NCBI GenBank assembly: GCA_031763025.1
Contig: JASSKH010000037.1
Coordinates: 3,162,001 to 3,226,000 of the forward strand
Length of the DNA: 64,000 bases
Source: Macrocystis pyrifera
Lineage: Eukaryota; Sar; Phaeophyceae; Laminariales; Laminariaceae
Reading direction: 5' to 3'
Below, piece after piece: positions 30,963 to 43,161 of this stretch; position 1 is the first letter of the stretch; the number at the start of each line of letters is the position of its first letter. Under the pieces are notes generated by a model, which worked only from the letters and a program-made list of their open reading frames with translations, did not search any database and was not told the origin of the DNA. Position numbers and translations under genes: made by a program.

Positions 30963-33830
30963 AATCTACCCTCACGGGTAAAGGGCACGGCCCTCTGTTT
31001 TGATGTCGTGGATCAGTAGAGCTGCTGGCGTCAAAAGTAATTCGCTCGAAAACGTAAGAATCCACTCGGCGACGTACGACGGCAGGCTCGCGCTCGACCA
31101 GAGTTTTGGGCGACACGCCGATTATCTCCTTTTTTGTGGGGTGGAAAACGCAAGTAACCAGCCTCGGCGTTGCTTCTTGCGTATTATTGGTGAATTTCAA
31201 CGGGAAACATAGGTATCGGTGAGCACGGTTTCGACAAATCTGGCAGGGGCAAGTTCCACGTCCCAGTAAATTTCAATGGAAAAATACTGTTTTTTTTTTG
31301 TTTATGCGTTGCATTCGCTCCGCCAGTTATATGGGATAAATTGACACACGACACGAAATTGGAACGTGGCGTGTGGAATGTTTCTTGCCTGATCATTTTG
31401 ACTCGTGTGTCCGATCGATTGCATGGTTGGAATATTCTTGCGGAACTAAGTGAAGGCGTCACCTGTAAATACAGGTGGGTACGACAGACTGAGTGGTGGA
31501 AATTCGTTTTTAGCTGTGAGTTCCACCGATTGAGTGGTCGAGACTCCTCTCGTCGCGTGACACACGCTCGTCGCGTTTACATTAAAAATAATCTTGGCAA
31601 TTCGTCGGTTTTTGAAGACACTCGTTATCTGGGCAAGCCTGAGCATTTTGTTTTATTGGACACTTCATACGAGCTCAGACCTCGTGCGGCGGGATAGCCT
31701 CGTCTTTTTGGCCAATCCTGAGCTTCGTTTGGAGGATCTCACTGGGATCCGCGTGCAGTGCAGCTGCACGCTGTGGGCTATCAAAAGTGATACCGACTTC
31801 TACAGGGAAGGTCCGCTTTTTCAAATTCGACGCATGCACCGCAGAAAAGTAGAAATCCCACGCACGCACCACGTACCATTCTGATCAAGATCAAGACAAT
31901 GGGAATGACTCCCATTGATTCAAGATAGAGATAGGAGTCGTCCGATTCGTACGTAATCGTCTCGCCAAACTGAGGATTCGAAGAGGAATCATTGTCCGGC
32001 ATACTCTCTTGGCGGTGTCTTGGTTAGAGGATGTCGACGAGTAGTTTTGATTGTTGGGGGAGGAGGTTCTGTGTTGTGTCGGGGGGTGGGGGCGCTGGTC
32101 GCCGATAATCTATCGTCGAATTGCAGCAAAATATTTGAAACCTGTGTTCTCTTTTTCCGGGGGACACGGATGACATGGTAACGGTAGTTATCCCCGCGGG
32201 TGTGTGAAGATAAAAGCTTTCGTTTAACAAAAGTGGTACGAGTCCCTACGGAGGGCGGGTAGGTTGGGGTAAAATAGTAGTGCGTTGCGACCGTGCATGC
32301 CTGCGTGTAAATTCACATACGGCGGCCCCAAATTTGTACAGCAGACACGTTGTGCGCAAGGGAGGGGGGAGGTTCACACGTCTGAGAGTTGGTGAAATCC
32401 ATTTTTTTTTCCTACAGCAGTAGGCGGATTCGCGCATCCCTGATACTCTCATCACCTATGATTCATGAACCCGCAAGAACTAAAACTTCCGGTTATCAGG
32501 GTGCTCTATCTATCTCATGACACGGTTAACAGCTGCTAAGCTGTGGCGCTACTGCCGTTGTACACCCCTTCCATTCGTGGGTCCAATCACGTGTGTGTTG
32601 TTTACCAGGATGCCTGATGAAGGTCGCCGTACAGCAGCAGTAGTTGCCGCACGTTAGCGGGAACATACAGCAGTACTTCCTACCAGGTGTCATACCTAGT
32701 ATAAAGTACCTGGTGGTATAAAAAACACTCGTATCTGGTCATTTACAGCAGTAGTAGTATCTTCAAAAACGCAATCATCACGTAGGCAGCGTGCATGTAG
32801 CTTCGTACATCATACGAACGCCATATGCTCCGAGTGACCCGCTACATACAACCCCAAGCACATCCGGCTGCAGTACCGCCGCCTGCGTTATTCGCACCCT
32901 GCTCATCCTCGTCCTTTTGATCTGCCTGCTCCACCCCGCTCGAACCTCCAACCACAGCTGCAGCAGCTCCCGCATCTCTCGTGCTCACAAATTCCAACTC
33001 CGATTAGCGTCCCAGCGAGCCAAAGCTATCCCCCAGACGCACAGAAGAGCTTTTGCTCCCGGTCGCCCTCACTGGCCCAACGCCACCCCCCTCCACCCTC
33101 AGTCCGGTATGCTGCGGCTCTCCGTACCCTTCGCGATGGTCTAGGCTCGGCGGGGTGCGAGGGCGAAGGGAATGCCTTGCGCTCACTGTTGGTGTGGTTG
33201 CATGCCCCTTGCTGCGTGCACCCGAGGACATGTTTCCGTCGACAAGAAACTCAACAGGCGATCAGCGCAGAACTGTAGATGGGTCGCATCCAAACAGAAA
33301 GCAGTATCTCTTGCGGTGCCGGCCGGCCCCATGTTGAAGCGGTATTGTCGTCGTGGTATACACTGCTGCTGTGGATTGCTTTCAGCGACCCAGATGAGGG
33401 ATGTCAAGGTTGGAATATATATATGGAGTTGGGGATGGGCTGGGTGCGGTCTGTTCGCAGCTGTTCATCCCCACGACGAAAAAAAAACATGTCGTAAAAA
33501 GTACCTCTCGTGAGATTTTTTCGACGTGGTAAAAATTCCTTGTTTTTTTTTTACGTCAATTTTAGCGGCGTAACCTCAAGATGTCTTTTTTTGTCCCAGA
33601 CGACGATCTTCACGACGTTCTTTTTGCACGGGGAAACCCTCTACTTTTTTAGCTTAGATGAGTCAAGGGATGTGCCCCCCTTCTGTTCGGAGCTTTCATC
33701 AGCTGAATAATGACACTCTCGTCATAGTGCCGAGGGCCTTCCACGTTATACACGTGTGGATTTTTACCGTCAACTGAACGGTACCGGCAGCAGCGTCCTC
33801 TCCTGACGAGGGTATATATATATATATAGC
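30963..33830. other. No gene recognised
   Basis: About 2.9 kb without identifiable domains. Contents: the 40-bp repeat shared with 21263-21303 (31681-31721), a poly-T stretch near 31290, and ACCTGGTA/TACCAGGT words at 32683-32716. An open plus-strand stretch at 31341-31697 has no recognisable family. Confidence 0.35.
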
Positions 33831-33912
33831 TACCACTCTGTCCGGAAATGTAAGGAACGTTTTGTATAGTTTTTAATACCCGATAATAAAAAAAAATCGG
33901 TACAGAGTGGCG
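33831..33912. mobile_element. Short Stowaway-like MITE candidate
   Basis: CCACTCTGTCCGGAAATGTA at 33833 is mirrored by ACAGAGTGG ending at 33910, and a TA precedes the left end. A related left end, CCACGCTGTCCGGAAATTTA, occurs at 34203. The sequence recalls Tc1/mariner-derived Stowaway ends. The right-hand TA is not adjacent, so the call is tentative. Confidence 0.3.
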
Positions 33913-34902
33913 TATCCTTCGTACCTGGTGTACGAGTACGGTATACCAGCATCATACCGACCTCTGCTGCTGCTGTACATTACGCAGGTACCAAGCATTT
34001 TAAGTACGTGAGACCAGGATCAATAGTAAGTAGTAGCGCGTCTCTGGCTACTAGTAGTAGCTGTCCACTGCTGCAGCAGTCTCTCCCTGTCTCTGTCTTT
34101 TGTTTTCAGCTTCGCACCGACACGTATTTTTCTCGGTAGCGAAGTATCAGACCAGCATCAATCATGGCGGAAAACGCGCAAGGAGAATTTCTGCTTTAAC
34201 TACCACGCTGTCCGGAAATTTAAAGAACGCTTAAAAATGAACATGAAAACCCGAACGCTCCTACTTTACATTTTTTTTTAAAACTAAGAAGAGCACGCCA
34301 GCTGTGAGTTCAACCGGTCGGCAAATCGGTCGATACTCAACTTTGCAAACTCGGGCTACGTGAACCGTCCGCGCTTTTTCCGTTATTTCCCCCGCGATTG
34401 ACTGCTGGCCGGTGACTCCCCTGGATGCTGCCAGGGTCGACGAGACGGTAATACTTACAACAGGTTCGACTTCCAAAGCGGTATCCAAGCTAATCGGCCG
34501 AACAGCCGTGCTTCACGACGTGCCGCCAGGTGAAATAATTGTGTCCGGCCGAGAATCTTTAACTTTTCCTATTGCTCCGCGATTCTTCCCATTCGCGGTT
34601 CAACGTTTATTAATTCGAAAAGTGACAGTCCCGCGCGTTGCGCAGCGACCCTCACCCCCTCCCCCATGCTCTCATTCCGAAATCGACCCCGTCGTTTCCC
34701 CTTGCCTCCTCCGCCCTCTGCCCTCAAGCTATCCCAGCTTCGTACCTTTCGAGAGCACATCACAGCACCACCTGCCCTCCAAATACCTGGCACCAATCGC
34801 CTGCAGTTCCAAGGTTCTGTACAAATACAGCAGCAGCAGACGTTCGGACTGCTGTGCCGCAGAAAAGAAAATCTCAAGATCGTCGCTTGCCATCGCACCA
34901 TC
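33913..34902. other. No gene recognised; possible promoter and leader of the 34903 exon
   Basis: The 34640-34900 part is pyrimidine-rich, with CCCTCCCCC and CTTGCCTCCTCCGCCCTC, followed by an A-rich stretch, as expected for a leader. Earlier parts include the second Stowaway-like end (34203). No domain is seen. Confidence 0.3.
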
Positions 34903-35050
34903 ATGCGCTTGGCACCGAAGCTCCTGAGTGCGGGGCTAGTCGCCCTGAGTTCTTCCCCCTCAGATGCGTACCACAACAAGCAGCTCCGTGGCTTTCCCGT
35001 CGTCGTCGAGAACAACAACGGTGATGAGCTCTGCCGTGATGGCGAGGAAT
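34903..35050 (+). CDS. First exon of a putative secreted protein
   Basis: An ATG in good context (ACCATCATGC) opens MRLAPKLLSAGLVALSSSPS, with a short basic start and hydrophobic core. A plausible cleavage site lies near DAYHNK. The exon ends GAGGAAT|GTGAGT, phase 1, after ELCRDGEE. A pyrimidine-rich leader lies upstream. Downstream exons were not found in the repeats that follow. The first exon of the WSC coding region (48908) also accepts phase 1, but a 14-kb intron would be needed, so linkage is not claimed. Confidence 0.4.
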
Positions 35051-35716
35051 GTGAGTGGGAGCGCGGTTGTTTTGGTTTTTTAATCTTGCTATCTCTGAGG
35101 TCCTCGCTGTTCTGTTACTCTTTACATATACGGGTGCGCTGTGCAAGTATACTGCTTCCTCGCGTGTTGCCGGGCACAGTGTTCGGGTACCCGTAAGCCG
35201 TTCGTAGGGCGAGATCACCCAAGGGCGCTCCTACCGTTGTCCCGTTTTCCCGCGCGGCCGTCCTGGTAGACGGTTCGAGTGCTGCGTGTGTGTAGATGAT
35301 ATACCGCGCGTTTCCGTGTAGCAAGTTTTCAGGCGCACCAGGACACGTCTCGTGTATTATTGTCGTGATCGCAATCGTGGCTCGAGTATCCCTCGCCCTC
35401 GGTTGCGAGCGATATTCGTAGCGACCTGTCGCCCATGCGGCGGTGGGGGGCGTACGCGGTAGGATTCAAGCGCGTAGGATTCAAGCGCGATAGAGTTGGC
35501 TTTGTAGTCATCCATCCGAATACCCCAGACGGGCGTCCGGCCTAAATAATTGATAGTCAATTTCACAATCTACAGTAATAGCTACCCGGCCTAATTGATC
35601 GATAGTCAACTTCACAACTTGTTAACAGTACCTGGTGTACTCTTATCGTTAGGGCGTGCGCGTTTTAGTCACTCGTGTCGAACGACATGATACCCGGTCT
35701 AACTTTCTATCTTCAG
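35051..35716. other. No gene recognised
   Basis: Contains a short duplication (GGATTCAAGCGCGTA near 35461-35490) and repeated GATAGTCAA(T/C)TTCACAA words (35552 and 35592), which are fragments of the repeat family that follows. Confidence 0.4.
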
Positions 35717-35997
35717 TAACGTGTTCCGTCCGCGTTTTTGGCACCGCACCACCGTCTTTGTGATCTCGCTTTCACTGTATTCTAGCGAAGGGCTCGTACT
35801 TGTAGTTCGCGCGTGATACAAAAGTATCAAGACTGCCACTGTGACCTTCGTATAGAGAAGTCTCGCCTGAGTACTGCGCCATCCATCCCATTTAATGCGA
35901 GTCCGGGCCAACTGACCGGTAGTCAACTCCACAAGCTGCGTTACACCATATGACGATCGTATCCGTTCTAAAACTAAAGCTACAGCACCTGGCACAG

Positions 35998-36230
35998 GGG
36001 CGGCAGTGAAAAAGAGAAAACGACACACCACCCCCCCAGAGGTCGGAATGGAAAACCGTTGCAACCATTGTAATGATGTCATGAAATAAGAAAAAAGAAA
36101 AAAATTATCCTTATTTTCATTTTTTTCACTTGGTTCTAGTACCCCCCCTGTCTAATTGATAATGAATACACCCCCCCCCTCTCACCTCTTGTCTAGCGAA
36201 AAAAAAGATGCGGCGGTTCACACTCTGGCA
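35998..36230. repeat. About 230-bp interspersed repeat, inverted copy at 45010-45215
   Basis: GTGAAAAAGAGAAAACGACA, GTCGGAATGGAAAACCGTTG, TTTTTTTCACTTGGTTCTAG and CTAGCGAAAAA occur here in order. They recur in inverted orientation within the second hAT-like element. It lies between two units of the 260-bp repeat family, so it inserted there. No terminal inverted repeat was found. Class unknown. Confidence 0.65.
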
Positions 36231-37690
36231 CGTATCAAAAGTACCGCTGTCTACGTACGAGGTAACGTGTTCTGTCCGTGTTTTTACACCGCACCGCTGT
36301 CTTTGTTGACTCCAATCTAGCGACGTACCCGTAGCTCGCGCGCGGTATGATTGTGAAGACTGGCACTGCAACTAACTTCGTGGAGAGGAGCATCGCCTGC
36401 TTACTCCATTTGATGCAAGCTGAACGGAAGTCAGCTTCACAAGTTACGTTGTGTAATCGTCCGTTGTGTAGTCGTCGGTCGCGTTCGTTCAAAAGCTATG
36501 TAGGTGTTGATACAGTAGTATTATTGGTAAAACTGTCTACATAGTATGTCCCGTGGGCGTCTTTGTTGGCCATACCGTACCGCCTTCTTTGTTGTGATCG
36601 CCTAGACTGAATTCTAGCGAAATACACGGAGTTCGCATGCAATACGATTTTTAAGATTACCTCAACCAACTTCAAGATAATCGCTGCCTGCCTACTGCAC
36701 CACCCACCTGATCCAATGCGAGTCCGGCCTAACTGGACGGTAGTCAACTTACAAGCTGCGCGATAAGACCATCGATCCTGCTGACTCTAAAAAGCTAGTG
36801 TACAGTATGTAATAAAGTACAACTGTCGACGTAGCGTGTTTCGTCTGCGCTTTTGATACTGCACCGCCATCTTTGTTGACTGAACGAATTCTAGCGACGT
36901 AAAGGTAGTATGCGCGTGATATGATTATGCAGACTGTCACAGCAACCAACTTCGTAGTGAGAAGCATCGCTGGCCTATTGCACCACCAATCCGATTTAAT
37001 GCGAGGCCGGTCTAATGGGCAGTAATCACATTCATTATAGCAGCTATAGTACGTTGTATCACGCGTCGATCGTGTTCGTTTAAAATTGCTCGTGATAGTC
37101 TAGACAGATGCATTGTACATTATTTCTACATACATAGCGTGTTCCATACGCGTTTTTATACTTACGCCGCACACACTTTTTATTGTCGTCACCCAGCCTG
37201 GAATCCATCGCAGTACTCGTACAGTTGTTCGCGCGCGGTACGATACTGGAGACTGCCACTGCAACCAACTTTGCAAAGAGAAGCATCGCTTGCCTACTGC
37301 GTTACCCATCCGATGTAATGCGAGTCCGGCCTAACTTTACGATAGTCGACTTCGCAAGATACGCTGTACGTCGATCGCATTTCTAAATAACTCGCGATTA
37401 TATAGATAGGTAAACTACGTACACATGGTACAACTTTGTCGCGTGTTCCGTCCGCGTTTTTTATATATAAACCGCACCACCCGTCTTTTTTACCACCCGA
37501 ACAGCATTCTAGCGAAGTACTAACATGTACTACTGTAGTTCGCGTGTTCTGCAATCAACTTTTGTACAGAAAAGCGCACTACGTATGCCACTCATCCGAT
37601 GTAATGCGCTTCCGGCCTAACTGGTCGATAGTCAGCCTCACAAGCTACGTTGTACAACGCGTAAGGTAGTGTTCGTTTTGCATCGCTTGT

Positions 37691-38138
37691 GTAATAGGGA
37701 TGACGCCCATTACAGCAGTAGCCAGTATCATCTAGTCGATGCTGCTTAACACAGGGCCACAAGGTACTCCTGTAGCAACGATATTTTAGGGACACACCCA
37801 TCTCCGACAAGCAGGCGTTACAACAGTAGAAGCAGTACTGCTGTGTCACCTGTATCTCCAGCTGAGCAAATCAATCAACACTATGGCTTGGGGTCACCAC
37901 ACCATCTTCTTCTCTTCTATTGGAGCTTTTCGTACAAGTCACCCAACAGTGGCTGTAAGTTTGCCTCGAACATTTCGACTGTGTATTGACCGGCCATCGA
38001 CGATCGAGTCTAGGCGTACAAGTCAGCTACGAACTGGTATGCCAACCGCCATACCAAATATTGTGATACGTATGCTGTACAATACAATAAAATAGACAGA
38101 CCAATTTGATAGTACAACAACCGTACGTGCAACGACCT
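37691..38138. other. No gene recognised between repeat units
   Basis: An ATG frame at 37883 (about 70 codons) shows no domain. A CAGCAGT-type motif recurs. Confidence 0.3.
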
Positions 38139-38828
38139 GCGTAGCGTGATCCGTCCGCGTTTTTAGTACCGCACAGCTGCCTTTGTGATCACCCAGACTG
38201 CATTCTAGCGAAGCACGCAATATAGTACGGATATGAAGCCACTGCGACCCATTCGTACGTGGAGAGAAGCATCCCCTCCCTGGTGCACCGCCCATCCATT
38301 AACGCGAGTCCTGCCTGGTCAACTTCACAAGCTGTCGTACGCTAGTACGTTTGCCGTTTCTGCACCACTCGTGTTACGTATTCATAGGACAGGCTGGTTC
38401 CAGGCAACCGCCCCAAAATTTCTTACGCGTCCAATGTCCTCGCCGTTGTTTGGACATAGACCCTGACATCACGTAGAAACCCCTTATGAGGTTGTGTACA
38501 AGCACACATTCTAGAATGTTCGTAGCCTCAGGTAGCGGTAGCCCAAACTACATGGCAGGCTATGGATGGATGTTTCAGGTCATGAATTATTGGCCTCCCA
38601 CAGGATAGGGGCAGAGAAGAAGTGAACCTCGTGCGTAACCTCAGATGTCAAGAGTCGCATAATCCGCAATAGGCAATGGTACCAACCGTTACGTAACTCT
38701 CATTTTACGAGACCTAACGAACACCAACCGCTTGGCACGGCCTCATAGAACATGTGCCCAAAAAATCGGGATCAGTCTAGAACAGACGGCGTGGGCATTT
38801 TGACTGTTGTGCTGTAAGCTTGCAAAAT

Positions 38829-39098
38829 ATGTACCGGTGGACGCGACGCACGGTGTCCACGCTTCCACGCTCGCTGCCTGTGCCAGCTCCACCTCCGATG
38901 TTGTTTTTGCACGATTTGCCGCCTAGCGATGAATCAGAATTCACGAAATACCCGGCCCAGCGAGCGATCGCTGTCCAGCGGCAAGCAGTGGCCCTGTCTG
39001 TTAGCGTGGTCTACCAGTCTGCCAGCACCGTTCCGTGCGGTATCCACTTGGTACTCCCACAAGCGCGATCAACCAAACAATGCCAGCTGCTGCTGTGA
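38829..39098 (+). CDS. Small hypothetical open frame
   Basis: An ATG frame of about 89 codons with an Arg-rich start (MYRWTRRTVSTLPR), a proline stretch and an acidic segment (LPPSDESEFTKYP). It ends in TGA. No family is recognised and there is no splice evidence. It lies between copies of the 260-bp repeat. Confidence 0.25.
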   Translation: MYRWTRRTVSTLPRSLPVPAPPPMLFLHDLPPSDESEFTKYPAQRAIAVQRQAVALSVSVVYQSASTVPCGIHLVLPQARSTKQCQLLL

Positions 39099-39160
39099 AA
39101 GTTAGGTACGTACTATTAACACGTAGCCGAACAATATGAACCATAACGCCTGTAGTTTAC

Positions 39161-39491
39161 AACAAACTGCAGATTAGTATAGTATCGGCTCCCGATCCCT
39201 AGTAATATTCTCCGTTTCCTCGTGATTACTTAGTTTCAATACAGGATTTACTTTCGGCGTTGAAGATGACTTGATGTTGGCCCTACGCAGTCATTTATTC
39301 GAACGTTTGCGCGAGACGTTTTACATACAACAAACTGCAGATTAGTATAGTATCGGCTCCCGATCCCTAGTAATATTTTTCCTCGTGATTACTTAGTTTC
39401 AATACAGGATTTACTTTCGGCGTTGAAGATGACTTGATGTTGGCCCTACGCAGTCATTTATTCGAACGTTTGCGCGAGACGTTTTACATAC
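39161..39491. repeat. Recent 168-bp tandem duplication
   Basis: AACAAACTGCAGATTAGTAT starts copies at 39161 and 39329. The copies appear identical except for a small indel in the run after AGTAATATT. Both end in GCGAGACGTTTTACATAC. Confidence 0.9.
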
Positions 39492-39789
39492 ATACCTTGG
39501 AGCACCAGGAACCGGTTCAGAAAAAAACAAAATTTAAATGGAAAACAAGGGTTTCTTTCTTCGGAAGCGCGTGAATATTGTTAATATTTTTCAAGGTCTT
39601 GTGATTGGTCTTGACATTGTTTCACCGCTAGCGCCAGCTTTCGGCCCTTAACAACGAAACGAGCTTTATCACCCTATTCCGCTGATCATTGCGGTCAGTA
39701 TGGCAACAAAAGTATGACGTTCAAGTAGCTATTACATGCGGCATTCATGGTTGGGGTCTCGTGGCTTGAACCAGCCTGTATAACTGTCT
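39492..39789. other. No gene recognised
   Basis: Unique-looking sequence between the 168-bp duplication and the next 260-bp repeat unit. Confidence 0.4.
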
Positions 39790-40434
39790 ACGTATCATGT
39801 TGCGTCCGAGTTTTTTACATCGCGCGGCCGTCGTGATGATCACCCAGACTGCATTTCGATAGTGCTTTAGGCTTGTGTGAAGACTGTCAACTGCAACCAA
39901 TTTCGTACAGGCGACGCCGTCCAATTTAATACGAGTCCGGCCTTACTTATCGAAAGTCAACTTCACAAGCTACGTGATAAGATCGTCGGTCGAGCTCGTT
40001 CTATATCACTCTGATCTTAAGGCAGACTGTATTCATAGCTCAGCTGTCTACGTTTGTTCCGTCCGCGTTTTCATAGTCATACCGGACCGCCGTCTTTGTT
40101 GTGATCAATCAAACAATTTCAGCGAAGGGCTCGTAATTCGCGCGCTATGATATGGTTGTGACGACTGCCAAACAACCTACCTTTGTAGGGAGAAGTATCG
40201 CTTCCCTACTGCACCACCCACCCGATTTAGAGTAGTACGAATCCGGACTACCTGACTGATCAATAGCCAACTGCACAAGCTACGCTGTAGAACGCACGTT
40301 GTGTAACGTCGGTCGTACCTGTTCTATTTTCACTCGTGCTTCCTGTAGTAATTGTCTTGGTAGCGCGTTCCGTCCCACTTTCACATCGCACGCCGTCCTT
40401 GTGATAACCAAGCACTTTCATAGCTTGCCATAAT

Positions 40435-40812
40435 AATAGTTGAGACGGGGCGCGACGGGTATATGTTGGGCACGCTTGGCGGGGGAAAGTCGAAGATGTG
40501 ACCGGACGGTAAAATCATGAAAACATAGTTGGCTGGACGGGACGGTGTTTGTGAAATTTCCCGACGGGACGGGACGGTATAGTATTAATACTAGTACAAC
40601 AACAATTTTTCATGACGGAACGGGACGGTAAAAAAAAATCAAGAAGAGACGGGACGGTAAACATATATATCACTACGGGACGGGACGGATTTTTTTTCGC
40701 TCGACGGGACGAGACGGTACATGCATTTTTTCACGAAGGGACGGGACTGAATGTAGTCACGACGAGACGGGGCGGTACATTTTGTTTACCGGCTGGGCGG
40801 GACGGTACATAT
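40435..40812. repeat. Subterminal G-rich array, left end of hAT-like element 2
   Basis: About ten copies of GACGGGACGGTA-like words with spacers, for example CGACGGGACGGGACGGTAT. G-rich on the plus strand. It corresponds to the right array of element 1 in inverted orientation. Confidence 0.8.
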
Positions 40813-41046
40813 ATATGAAGTACATGCTAAACGGGCGAGATCTTCTGAGACCTTCCGACCCTGGCCCCAAGAACGTGCTCGAGCTGTTCTGCTGGTTGTG
40901 CTTGCTTTGCGGTGCTTATTGTTGGTTGTTCTTGTGGCTGTGCTGCTTGCTTTGCTGTGTTGGAGCAGGTGGTCGCGGTTTGACATGTATGCATGTGGTG
41001 GTGGTGCTGCTGGATAGTCGGTGACGCCCGTTAGGTACGCATCCAT
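40786..41046 (-). CDS. MDAYLTG frame of hAT-like element 2
   Basis: A minus-strand frame from the ATG at 41046 reads MDAYLTGVTDYPAA, then a Ser/Thr/Lys-rich stretch that runs into the subterminal array. Its start matches the frame at 22851 in element 1. Possibly the leftover start of the transposase. Confidence 0.35.
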   Translation of the reverse strand: MDAYLTGVTDYPAAPPPHAYMSNRDHLLQHSKASSTATRTTNNKHRKASTTSRTARARSWGQGRKVSEDLARLACTSYICTVPPSR

Positions 41047-41172
41047 GATGCGGTGTCGAGCATTTCGTGTTGTGTGAGATGTGGGAGGTGGACGCAGATG
41101 TGGGAGGTGGAGGCCTGGTCGGTTGGATGTTGGAGTGAGTTGAAAACTATATAAATACATTATTAAATACAA

Positions 41173-43161
41173 CTAATTTTACAGGATTTGGGGTCGGTGT
41201 CACTGCCAGCTCTTCGGTTCGTACCACAATCGGTCGGTACGACAAAGCCCAAGCAGGATGGCTTTTAGGTCAGCAGCGGACATCAGGCAACGATGCACAG
41301 CACGACTAGCCTGCAGCAGGCGGGCTTATGGCGTCAGACCTTGACGTGACGTACACATGGGACGACCAGCCCATATGTACACTTCCGGGTCAGCAATTAT
41401 TACAATCGAAATCGAACTCACAGCTGACGTATTTCCTAAATTTATAAAATATGTCACGATTTGCCCTCATTCCGCCCCCCACGGACAGCTGCTTGCTGTG
41501 TCTTGACAGCTGTGACAGCAAACCAAAAAACGTACCAGTACTTTTAATAATAATACTACTACTGCTGCTGTATGTATCTTCCCTCCGTAGTAAATTGAAC
41601 TATACTGCTGTATGCTTCGCATTAATAGTTCTTTTTGAAACACAATATGAGGCCAGAGCAAAGAACACCATAATAATACTGCTGCTGTATGGTTGAGGAA
41701 GGCAAGAGTACGGGAGAAAGGGGAATCCAAAGATAGAGGTCCTGCCCTGCTCTCTGCCTGCGGCTGCTCCGCTGCTGCTGTACTACTAGTGTACCTGAAC
41801 TCTTCTTGCTGCTTTCCAGTTTTGTTGTTGTTGCCGCTATTAATAGGCAATTTTTGAGTCAAAAACACCCCCAAAAATCCGAGCTCACAGATTGTAAAAC
41901 CTACTCGTCGTCGTTGTTGTTGTTGTTGTTGTGTTAGGTGTTTTTTTCGTGTTCCATCTTTATCATTAGATGATGATGCACGTGGTACGATGAAACATGC
42001 GTTACTATTCAAAACGTTTCGCCGTGCGGGAGTCGCCAGAGTACTTTTTCTTTACTATTTTTCGCGTTCGGTTTGTTTTTGGCTCACACGCACTGATTGC
42101 TGTTTTGGCCTCACCAGAAACGATGTCAGGAGACAGCACTTTCACACGTTGACAGACAACAACTTTGTCTTGAGATGCCTTGGCTGACTTACACGAACTA
42201 CCAAGTGTTGATGTGGAACCCTCGGGCCTTTAACAGGGCATGTATGTTTTGCCTGGCTTGACATGTCTCCTGACATATATGTGCTGTATGATCTACGTAT
42301 GTACGCCTTCCGGCTCCAACTTATTATGTACGCCTTCCGGCTCCAACGGATAGGTTTAGAGTGTTTTTATTACTCGTAGTTTACTATTATTAACCATTAT
42401 TTTATACAGTTTCGATGCTGCAGCTTCGTTTTTGCTGTTGTTGCTGTGGTCTGTCTACCTGTAACAACGTCCCCGGTGACCCCGACAAGAGAGCAGGCGC
42501 CGATGACAAAATCGGCGAGCGGGGGGTGCGCAGGGGCGCTCTCCCGGTAGCGGCTCGCTCTCTCCCCGGGAGCAGGGGCGGATCCCCCGACGCTGGATGG
42601 TGATGAACCAATCCGCACTGATTCAAAAAGACAATACTTCCACACTATATTCAGGTCGATCATTTCCACGCTAATTCCAAAATAGTTTTTTTCTATCGTA
42701 CTAATAAATTTATTCAAAAAGCCGAGTAAAAAAAATGGATCCCCAAAGCTCGAGTCAGAATCGAAGAACACTCAAAACTGCTCGAGATAGCCGCTCGTAC
42801 CTGTAGCCTAAATCCAAGAAGTCCTTTCTCTAGTTATTTTAATCGATAACCGCAAAAAGATAAAACTAAAATATACCTGGGACGAATTAAAAATATCTTG
42901 TCGGTAGACAGTCGGTCGACTGACGAGCGCAGAGACAGACACGTGAATTCGAATCCCCCTGCATTACTTGCGCACCAGCATTTTTTGTATGCTACCAGCC
43001 ATTGTCTCGTCTGGTGGTAATCCTCCCCCAATATCACCATTCGTTCCGGAATATGATACTCCGAAACCGCTGGGTTCATCGTATCCATCACCTGGACCGA
43101 GCCATTGTTTGTTTTACACATGTTATGTTGGCTTATCTCCAAAAAAAAACAATAACCCGCC
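41173..43161. other. Interior of hAT-like element 2, no gene recognised
   Basis: Contains minus-strand open stretches (41467-42012 with a Gln run, 42397-42771) and a short tandem duplication of ATGTACGCCTTCCGGCTCC (42299 and 42325). No hAT dimerisation motif or BED finger is seen. Confidence 0.35.

Larger units (their letters stand above)
35717..40408. repeat. Dispersed-tandem repeat family, unit about 260 bp, about ten copies
   Basis: Units recur with the same word order: GTGTTCCGTCCGCGTTTTT, CACCGCC...CTTTGTTG, TTCTAGCGAAG, AGTTCGCGCG, GACTGCCACTGCAACCAACTT, AGAAGCATCGC, TACTGCACCACCCATCCGAT, GCGAGTCCGGCCTAACT, GTCAACTTCACAAGCTACG. Approximate copies: 35717-35975, 36262-36505, 36540-36795, 36829-37092, 37133-37396, 37440-37690, 38139-38345, 39790-40010, 40048-40340 and 40362-40408. 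The last is cut by the hAT-like element and resumes at 46456. Copies are heavily diverged. Short open frames on the minus strand are similar between copies but constantly interrupted. Confidence 0.8.

Noticed and set aside
32791-33144. Plus-strand frame with a hydrophobic stretch
   Set aside because: It starts at GTG, has no domain and no splice support.
35717-40340. Minus-strand gene family across the 260-bp repeats
   Set aside because: Frames are short and constantly interrupted; similarity is explained by shared repeat ancestry.
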